The notes under the pieces: model-generated
What the model was told of the DNA's origin: nothing
What the model saw: only the letters and a program-made list of their open reading frames with translations
The model's database searches: none
Origin: Candidatus Bathyarchaeota archaeon
GTDB taxonomy: Archaea > Thermoproteota > Bathyarchaeia > Bathyarchaeales > DTEX01
Length of the DNA stretch: 10,538 nucleotides
Direction of reading: 5' to 3'
NCBI GenBank assembly: GCA_021158305.1
Contig: JAGGUU010000173.1
Location: 1-10,538 of the forward strand
In this document: piece by piece, positions 5,823-10,538 of the stretch
How positions within the stretch are numbered: the first letter of the stretch is position 1
Layout: every line of letters begins with the position of its first letter
Program-made: the position numbers and the translations under genes

Positions 5823-6488
5823 CTAATCGTCACGCTTTGGTTCTTCGGGTGTTTCCCGTGATGGACAGAGATCCTTCAATACGCATATCTCACAATTCGG
5901 CTTCCTAGCCTTGCAGACTCTCCTTCCATGAAAGATTAGTAAGTCGGCAAATCTTCCCCACTTATTTTTTGGGACGATCTCCATCAGATCCTTCTCGATT
6001 CTCTCCCGAGTCTTACTTTTTGTTAATCCAAGCCTCTTAGCTAGTCTAAGGACATGCGTATCCACAATTATTCCCTCATTTATACCATAGGCATTCGTGA
6101 GAACAATATTAGCTGTTTTCCTTGCAACTCCAGGTAGAGAAAGAAGCCCCTCCATGGTCTTAGGAACTTCAGAATTAAACTTTTCAACTAGGACCTTGCA
6201 GACTTCTTTGATTCTCCGCGCCTTCACTCGATAATAGCCCGTTGGCTTAATATCCTGCTCCAACACGTTTATGTCGGCGTTCGCATAATCTTCTGCTGAG
6301 CGGTACTTCTTAAATAGGTTACGTGTAACCTGGTTAACTCTCTCATCAGTGCATTGAGCCGCAAGGATAGTCGCGACCAAAAGTTCGAGCGGATTGCTAA
6401 AATTTAGAGCTATCTTAGCATCTGGATGTTCCTTCTCGAGACGATCAATAATCTCAAGAACTCTTCCCTTCAGATCCTCCTCGCTCAT
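5823..6488 (-). CDS. nth: Endonuclease III (DNA glycosylase/AP lyase)
   Basis: This 221-residue base-excision repair enzyme removes oxidised pyrimidines from DNA and cleaves the resulting abasic site. It contains the expected parts: LLVATILAAQCTDERVN (36-52), the helix-hairpin-helix LPGVARKTA (118-126) with catalytic Lys124, catalytic Asp143 in IVDTHVLRLAKRLG, and a C-terminal iron-sulfur cluster motif C192-x6-C199-x2-C202-x5-C208. Length is close to the 211 residues of the E. coli enzyme. ATG 6488 is preferred, with GGGTGATG just upstream; ATG 6494 and TTG 6506 are in-frame alternatives. A TATA-like TTTAATATAT at 6560-6551 could serve as its promoter. Its 3' end faces the uronate isomerase-like gene across 25 bp. 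Every catalytic and cluster residue I checked is present. Confidence 0.96.
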   Translation of the reverse strand: MSEEDLKGRVLEIIDRLEKEHPDAKIALNFSNPLELLVATILAAQCTDERVNQVTRNLFKKYRSAEDYANADINVLEQDIKPTGYYRVKARRIKEVCKVLVEKFNSEVPKTMEGLLSLPGVARKTANIVLTNAYGINEGIIVDTHVLRLAKRLGLTKSKTRERIEKDLMEIVPKNKWGRFADLLIFHGRRVCKARKPNCEICVLKDLCPSRETPEEPKRDD

Positions 6489-6600
6489 TACCATCACCCA
6501 ACCCAAACTTAAATCCGTATACGATCGTAGTTTCTGTTTCCTTCAATGAAATATATTAAACTCTTATCCTTACGATTTAGCAAATATATCTCTGATGAAC

Positions 6601-7155
6601 CTAAAGCTTTACGCTCACCTCAAACCCATCCTCACCCAGCTTGAGGAAGCGGCTTCTGTATCGTCCTGAATTCCTCACATAATTTAGATAGTTCCTCATA
6701 TAATATGCGTAAAGCCCTGCGTTATCCGCGACTACCACGCTTCCTCTATGCAGTTTATCTTCAATCATCTTTAGGTGCATGAGATACTCGCTTTTATCTT
6801 CATCCAAGAATACTAGGTCAAACTTTCCCTCAAGTTTGGGAAGAATCTCAGCGGCATCCCCGACTATCACCTTAACCTTAGGCTTTATCTTCGCTCTTTC
6901 AATATTCTTCCTCGCTTCCTCAGCTTCATCACTGTCTCTCTCAATCGTGACTATCTCAGCTTTATCGTCAAGTTCTTTCCCGATAATGATGGTTGAGTAA
7001 CCAACTAACGTTCCAACCTCTAAAATTCTCTTAGGTTTTAGCTGTGCAACGAGATCTGCTAAAGCCTTGCCTCTAATCGGCCCGATTATTGGAAGGAACC
7101 TTCTCTCCGCCTCCTTTTCAATCTCCCTGAGGATAGCCTCAGCTTCCCTAGACAT
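6601..7155 (-). CDS. SAM-dependent O-methyltransferase (family 3, catechol/caffeoyl-CoA type)
   Basis: This 184-residue class I methyltransferase has RILEVGTLVGYSTI (43-56) as the SAM-binding glycine loop, the acidic ribose-binding IERD (71-74), VGDAAEILPKL (98-108), FDLVFLDEDKSEY (112-124) with Asp118 and VVADNAG (141-147). In family 3 O-methyltransferases such Asp/Asp-Asn residues bind a divalent metal that activates a vicinal hydroxyl. The N-terminal region RRFLPIIGPIRGKAL aligns with the family's pre-Rossmann helix. At 184 residues it is shorter than typical bacterial members (about 220). The acceptor cannot be read from sequence and the neighbours give no pathway clue. Only a weak GTGA precedes ATG 7155. 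It is transcribed divergently from the THUMP methyltransferase across a shared TATA palindrome. Confidence 0.88.
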   Translation of the reverse strand: MSREAEAILREIEKEAERRFLPIIGPIRGKALADLVAQLKPKRILEVGTLVGYSTIIIGKELDDKAEIVTIERDSDEAEEARKNIERAKIKPKVKVIVGDAAEILPKLEGKFDLVFLDEDKSEYLMHLKMIEDKLHRGSVVVADNAGLYAYYMRNYLNYVRNSGRYRSRFLKLGEDGFEVSVKL

Positions 7156-7202
7156 GAATGGTCACTAAAATAATCTTTCATGAACCAAAAAATAAAGGAG
7201 GA

Positions 7203-7215
7203 TATAAAGTTTATA
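7203..7215. promoter_or_regulatory. Symmetric bidirectional TATA-like element
   Basis: TATAAA-G-TTTATA is a perfect palindrome around G7209 and reads as TATAAA on both strands. Spacing predicts starts near 7230 for the plus-strand THUMP methyltransferase (ATG 7259, with AAGGA at 7246-7250 as ribosome binding site) and near 7188 for the minus-strand O-methyltransferase (ATG 7155). Promoter function is inferred from sequence and position. Confidence 0.5.
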
Positions 7216-7258
7216 ATATGCATTGTTGGTTTTAAGCGGTTAAAGAAGGACATGGCAG

Positions 7259-8278
7259 ATGTCCAATAGGAACATGTATCTTGTAACCGTTCCAGCAGGT
7301 TTTGAATCTGAAGCGAAGGAGGAAATAAGAGGACTTGCACCCAACGCTTGTGTTCGTAACCTGTTCTTTAAGGGTAACCTTCTAGTTGAATGTCCTAGAT
7401 CAGTGGATCTTTCCTCTATAGCCGAGACGAATGAAACCGTGTATGTAGGCAAAATATTTCCAATCGATAAGGTTGTTAAGATTTCAAAGAGCAGAGAGAG
7501 CATAGCATATATTCATGATGAGATCGTGCAACTGGATAAGCTACGGAAGGGAGAAAGATTCGTTGTGCGATGTAGAAGAAGGGGAAAACATGAATTCACA
7601 AGTCAAGATGTGGAAAGGGAGCTTGGATCCATGCTTGAAAAGTCATGCGGAGCTCTTGCGGATCTACGTAATCCCCAGAAAATCGTCACTGTTCAGATCT
7701 TCCAGAATAAAGCCTTAATCGGAGTCTCGGAAGCCAGCAAAATAGTTGAGAAGAAAATAAAGGTTTTTAAGAAGTACAAACACGGCGAGAGGCCGCTAAC
7801 TCGAGCTGAGCATAAGATCAGGGAAGCCATCAAAATCTTCGGTCTAGAAATCAAACGAGACTTCAGAGTTCTAGACTTGGGCGCCGCTCCTGGAGGATGG
7901 ACAAAGGTTCTAGCAAGCCTTGCTGGAAAAGTTGTAGCTGTAGACCCAGCTGACCTTAACTCATCCGTAAAGGCTCTTCCCAATGTTACCTATTTGAAAT
8001 GTAAAGCCGAAGAGATTCCTAAAAATATTGGAAGATTCGATCTAATCGTTAATGACATGAATCTTGACCCGTCTGAATCAGCTAGGATAATGGTTAATCT
8101 AGCTGGGTTCCTCAAGAAGGGAGCTCCCGCCCTCATGACGATTAAGTTTGTGACGAGGAATAGGAAGAAGCATATAGCCGAGGCTCTTGAAATACTCAAA
8201 GCTGAATATAAGGACTTTAAAGTTAAGAGGCTTCCGCATAACAGATACGAGACAACAGTTTTCATGCGTAAGGCTTAG
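7259..8278 (+). CDS. THUMP domain plus FtsJ/RlmM-type RNA 2'-O-methyltransferase
   Basis: This 339-residue protein has an N-terminal RNA-binding half with a THUMP-like region (about residues 60-160, including KGERFVVRCRRRGKHEFTS and IFQNKALIGVSEA). An FtsJ-type catalytic domain follows: VLDLGAAPGGWTKVLA (204-219) binds SAM, VVAVDPADL (225-233) the ribose, FDLIVNDMNLDP (260-271), and MTIKF (293-297). The K-D-K-E tetrad of ribose 2'-O-methyltransferases is recognisable as Lys186, Asp266, Lys296 and Glu331. The order THUMP then FtsJ resembles bacterial RlmM, which modifies 23S rRNA, but the target in this archaeon (rRNA or tRNA) cannot be told. ATG 7259 has AAGGA eight bases upstream; ATG 7253 opens a frame that stops after five codons. 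It is followed at 110 bp by moeA on the same strand. Confidence 0.88.
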   Translation: MSNRNMYLVTVPAGFESEAKEEIRGLAPNACVRNLFFKGNLLVECPRSVDLSSIAETNETVYVGKIFPIDKVVKISKSRESIAYIHDEIVQLDKLRKGERFVVRCRRRGKHEFTSQDVERELGSMLEKSCGALADLRNPQKIVTVQIFQNKALIGVSEASKIVEKKIKVFKKYKHGERPLTRAEHKIREAIKIFGLEIKRDFRVLDLGAAPGGWTKVLASLAGKVVAVDPADLNSSVKALPNVTYLKCKAEEIPKNIGRFDLIVNDMNLDPSESARIMVNLAGFLKKGAPALMTIKFVTRNRKKHIAEALEILKAEYKDFKVKRLPHNRYETTVFMRKA

Positions 8279-8348
8279 CGACAAAAGAGCGAATAAGCCA
8301 AGACTTTTTAAGGTTCCATCACTTTCTGAAGATGGATACATCTCAGTC

Positions 8349-8356
8349 TATATAAG
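8349..8356 (+). promoter_or_regulatory. TATA-like box upstream of moeA
   Basis: TATATAAG lies about 40-50 bases before the candidate moeA starts, placing initiation near 8378 and suggesting moeA has its own promoter rather than depending on readthrough from the THUMP methyltransferase gene. The same bases lie inside an unexplained open frame (8283-8462), so the match could be incidental. Confidence 0.35.
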
Positions 8357-8388
8357 GGAGTTTCAGAAAGCACTGAAGGTGCTCAAGA

Positions 8389-9606
8389 TTGGAGGATATG
8401 TCTCCTTTCAAATTGCTCATGCCGCGCGAGAAAGCATTAAAGGAGATTCTAAACGCCGTTAAGCCCATAGAGAGAACTGAAAGAATATCCTTAGAGCGGG
8501 CAGTCGGTAGAGTATTAGCGAGCGATGTAAAGGCCGATATGGATGTTCCACCGTTTGACAGATCAGCAATGGATGGATACGCCGTCAAAGCTGAGGAAAC
8601 ATTTGAAGCCTCGCAGTTCAATCCAGTTAAGCTAAATGTTGTAGGCGTTCTACACGCAGGCGAATCATCAAATAAGCCGATTAAGAAGGGAGAGTGCATA
8701 CGGATAGCGACTGGCTGCCCGATTCCTCCCGGCGCGGACGCCGTCGTAATGATGGAGTTCACGGAGGAGAAGAATGGCATCGCATATATATTTAAGCCTG
8801 TCCATCCTGGAGCGAACATCGCTAGAAAAGGAGAGGATATAAAAAAGGGAGAAGCGATTCTGAAGAAGGGAGATCTCTTAAGCCCGGCGAAGATTGGGGT
8901 CTTAGCCTCACTTGGGCACAAAGATGTGCTTGTCTACCAAAAGCCACGCGTAGCTGTCATATCTACGGGATCCGAGATACGGGATCCAGGTTCCCAGTTA
9001 GAGAAGGGTCAAATCTACGATGTTAACTCGTACACGCTCACGTCAATATTGCTGGAGAATGGGGCCTCAGTAACAAGATCTCCAATAGTCCCCGACGTCA
9101 TTGACAAGGTGAGATCAGCGGTTCTCAGATATCTCGATCATGATCTTATCGTATTCTCCGGAGGAAGCTCAGTTGGAGAGAGAGACGTATTAGTCAAAGT
9201 TGTCGAGGAACTCGGTGAACTCATCTTTCATGGGGTTCAAATAAAACCTGGAAAGCCTACACTTTTCGGCTTAGTGGACGGAAAACCCATACTTGGAATG
9301 CCGGGTTATCCAACTTCATGCCTGAGTAATGCTTATCTCTTCCTAGTCCCCGCGATTCGAAAGATGGCTAGACTCCCACCGAAGATTCCACGTAAAGTTA
9401 AGGCGAAGATGGGAGTCAGAGTAGTCTCAGCATCGGGACGAGAGCAGTTTCTCACAGTGAAGATAAAGAACGGCGTTGCATATCCTGCTTTCAAAGCATC
9501 AGGCGACATAACAAGCTTGGCGAATGCAGACGGATACATAATTCTGCCAGTAAATCTGGACGTTATAGAAAAAGGTGAAGAAGTCACAGTTACCCTCTTC
9601 GACTAA
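8389..9606 (+). CDS. moeA: Molybdopterin molybdenumtransferase MoeA
   Basis: This 405-residue, full-length enzyme inserts molybdate (or tungstate) into adenylylated molybdopterin, the last common step of the pterin cofactor pathway. Domains I/II span about residues 1-180, with the signature PPFDRSAMDGYAV (54-66) and IRIATGCPIPPGADAVVMME (104-123). The MoCF/MogA-like domain III runs about 186-325, with VAVISTGSEI (188-197), YDVNS (210-214), VFSGGSSVGERD (255-266), KPGKP (286-290) and GMPGYPTSCL (303-312). The small beta domain IV covers 330-405. TTG 8389 has GAAGGTG seven bases upstream, while ATG 8398, three residues later, matches where archaeal homologues usually begin (MSPFKLL) but has GGAGG only two bases away. 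Either start is possible. It converges on the CinA-like gene, which shares the MoCF fold. Confidence 0.96.
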   Translation: MEDMSPFKLLMPREKALKEILNAVKPIERTERISLERAVGRVLASDVKADMDVPPFDRSAMDGYAVKAEETFEASQFNPVKLNVVGVLHAGESSNKPIKKGECIRIATGCPIPPGADAVVMMEFTEEKNGIAYIFKPVHPGANIARKGEDIKKGEAILKKGDLLSPAKIGVLASLGHKDVLVYQKPRVAVISTGSEIRDPGSQLEKGQIYDVNSYTLTSILLENGASVTRSPIVPDVIDKVRSAVLRYLDHDLIVFSGGSSVGERDVLVKVVEELGELIFHGVQIKPGKPTLFGLVDGKPILGMPGYPTSCLSNAYLFLVPAIRKMARLPPKIPRKVKAKMGVRVVSASGREQFLTVKIKNGVAYPAFKASGDITSLANADGYIILPVNLDVIEKGEEVTVTLFD

Positions 9607-9631
9607 TATTCAAAACTTCACTAGCACTCTT

Positions 9632-10402
9632 TTAAAACCCACCTTTTTCATTCAATAACACCTTCAGCATCTCAAGAGCTCTATTCATCTTTTCCTCGCA
9701 TTTTTTCTCGTCAACTCCAAAAACAATAATCTCTATTGGTAATCTTCCATCGGCAAATTCTCCAATAAGCGGTTTCATGTAGACAAGCGGAATTTCCTTC
9801 ATCACCCGATCAGTTAATGCGGAGACGCTTGACTCCCGCATCTTCACTAAGACTCTCTTAGAGAGACTCTTATAGCGTGTTCGCCTACTCACTAAAGAAG
9901 CCACATATTTCCTGAAGCATGCCCTCATCTCTTCAGGAGGGCCGGGCAGAGCTATAATCGTTGTCTCTTCATCATTAATTATTGTCACGGGAGCCCAGCC
10001 TAAGGGATTCGCCAAACAGGACGCGCCATTGACTGTGCGAGCCATCTTAACAAGGTTCGGAGGGAGATCTTCAACAGTCACCCCTTTCCTTTCAGCCATG
10101 ATCTTAAGAATTCCCATATCAGTTACTATTTTCCTTTCCATAACCTTGGAAAGCGCCTCAATTGTGAGGTCGTCAGATGTCGGCCCCAGCCCCCCAGTTG
10201 AGATTATGAAGCCGGGTTTTCTATTCAGAGCTTCTCTAAAGACTGCACAGATATCCTCCAATTTGTCAGGCACACATGTTATTCTCTGGACAAATGCTCC
10301 AAGCCGAGTTAATTGATCAGCTAACCAGTACGAATTGGTATCATAAACTCTTCCATAACAGAGTTCGCTTCCAATCGCTATTATCTCAACGTTAACATTC
10401 AA
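9632..10402 (-). CDS. CinA N-terminal (MoCF) domain nucleotide-binding protein
   Basis: This 256-residue protein is the archaeal stand-alone form of the CinA N-terminal domain (competence/damage-inducible protein family), related in fold to MogA and MoeA domain III. Landmarks are VEIIAIGSELCYGRVYDTNS (5-24), STGGLGPTSDDLTIEAL (68-84) and IIALPGPPEEMRACF (149-163). Bacterial relatives hydrolyse ADP-ribose and, in fusion with a second domain, deamidate NMN; that amidase domain is absent here. Its role in archaea is unsettled. The start is TTG 10402: an in-frame TAA lies six bases upstream, no ATG or GTG occurs before the conserved domain, and AGGGAT sits seven bases ahead. The gene converges with moeA across 25 bp. 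Confidence 0.9.
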   Translation of the reverse strand: MNVNVEIIAIGSELCYGRVYDTNSYWLADQLTRLGAFVQRITCVPDKLEDICAVFREALNRKPGFIISTGGLGPTSDDLTIEALSKVMERKIVTDMGILKIMAERKGVTVEDLPPNLVKMARTVNGASCLANPLGWAPVTIINDEETTIIALPGPPEEMRACFRKYVASLVSRRTRYKSLSKRVLVKMRESSVSALTDRVMKEIPLVYMKPLIGEFADGRLPIEIIVFGVDEKKCEEKMNRALEMLKVLLNEKGGF

Positions 10403-10538
10403 CGTTTATCCCTACATGAGGCGTTTCATCTTTATTTAGGGCTTAAGCATTCTACTTCTCAAAATGCTATTTTAAGTATATAATGTTCCGGAAGTGAGTG
10501 TTCAGAATTTAAAGCCTCGCCGCTCTGAGGCTTTTGCT
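10403..10538. other. Right-edge intergenic region with TATA-like elements and a hairpin
   Basis: The minus strand has two TATA-like candidates for the CinA-like gene, at about 10482-10474 and 10438-10430. On the plus strand TATATAA (10477-10483) is followed 28 bases later by an 8-bp inverted repeat, AAAGCCTC (10511-10518) and GAGGCTTT (10527-10534), with an 8-base loop and a run of T. The hairpin could be the 5' end of an RNA gene continuing past the window, or a terminator. I could not identify it. Confidence 0.4.

Noticed and set aside
7693..8265. Two long minus-strand open frames opposite the THUMP methyltransferase (7693-7983 and 7990-8265)
   Set aside because: Antisense shadows of a gene with clear catalytic motifs; their translations show no domain features.
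8343..8921. 192-codon minus-strand open frame opposite moeA
   Set aside because: It is antisense to the conserved MoeA N-terminal domain, has low-complexity Ser/Phe/Ala-rich composition and shows no start signal.
1..10538. CRISPR arrays, insertion sequences, attachment sites
   Set aside because: I saw no regularly spaced direct repeats, transposase motifs, or duplicated tRNA 3' end. The tRNA-Val 3' end is not repeated elsewhere in the window as far as I can see by eye.

Overview
This window comes from an archaeon. Most genes sit behind strong Shine-Dalgarno motifs (for example GGAGGTGATC at 3248-3239) or short leaders, with AT-rich TATA-like boxes about 25-60 nt upstream. The gene set is archaeal in character: an archaeal/actinobacterial-type inositol-phosphate synthase, inositol-phosphate cytidylyltransferase, a THUMP-FtsJ methyltransferase, and a tRNA-Val that is apparently interrupted by two bulge-helix-bulge introns. 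The non-canonical intron position and the di-inositol-phosphate type pathway suggest a thermophilic TACK-like lineage. That placement is inference; I cannot fix the taxon from the sequence.

Left third (1-3371): a minus-strand operon reads from a divergent promoter at about 3311-3341 toward the left window edge. Its order is inositol-1-phosphate synthase, inositol-1-phosphate cytidylyltransferase, a CDP-alcohol phosphatidyltransferase-family protein with a degenerate catalytic motif, then a second member of that family with an intact motif that runs off the edge. The expected flow is glucose-6-phosphate to inositol-1-phosphate to CDP-inositol to an inositol phosphodiester, either a soluble di-inositol-phosphate (a hyperthermophile solute) or an inositol lipid. 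A winged-helix regulator is transcribed divergently. A 9+6+9 imperfect palindrome at 3287-3310 lies over the predicted start of the inositol operon and is a candidate operator.

Middle (3902-5797): tRNA-Val(UAC) with two predicted mini-introns (20 and 15 nt), a gene-poor stretch that may hold a decayed reading frame, and a uronate-isomerase-like member of the amidohydrolase superfamily that lacks some residues expected for true isomerases.

Right half (5823-10538): endonuclease III (minus), a small O-methyltransferase (minus), a divergently transcribed THUMP/FtsJ-type RNA 2'-O-methyltransferase (plus), MoeA (plus), and a convergent CinA-N/MoCF-domain protein (minus). The right edge carries a TATA-like box followed by an 8-bp hairpin, possibly the start of an RNA gene. 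I saw no CRISPR array, insertion sequence or replication origin.
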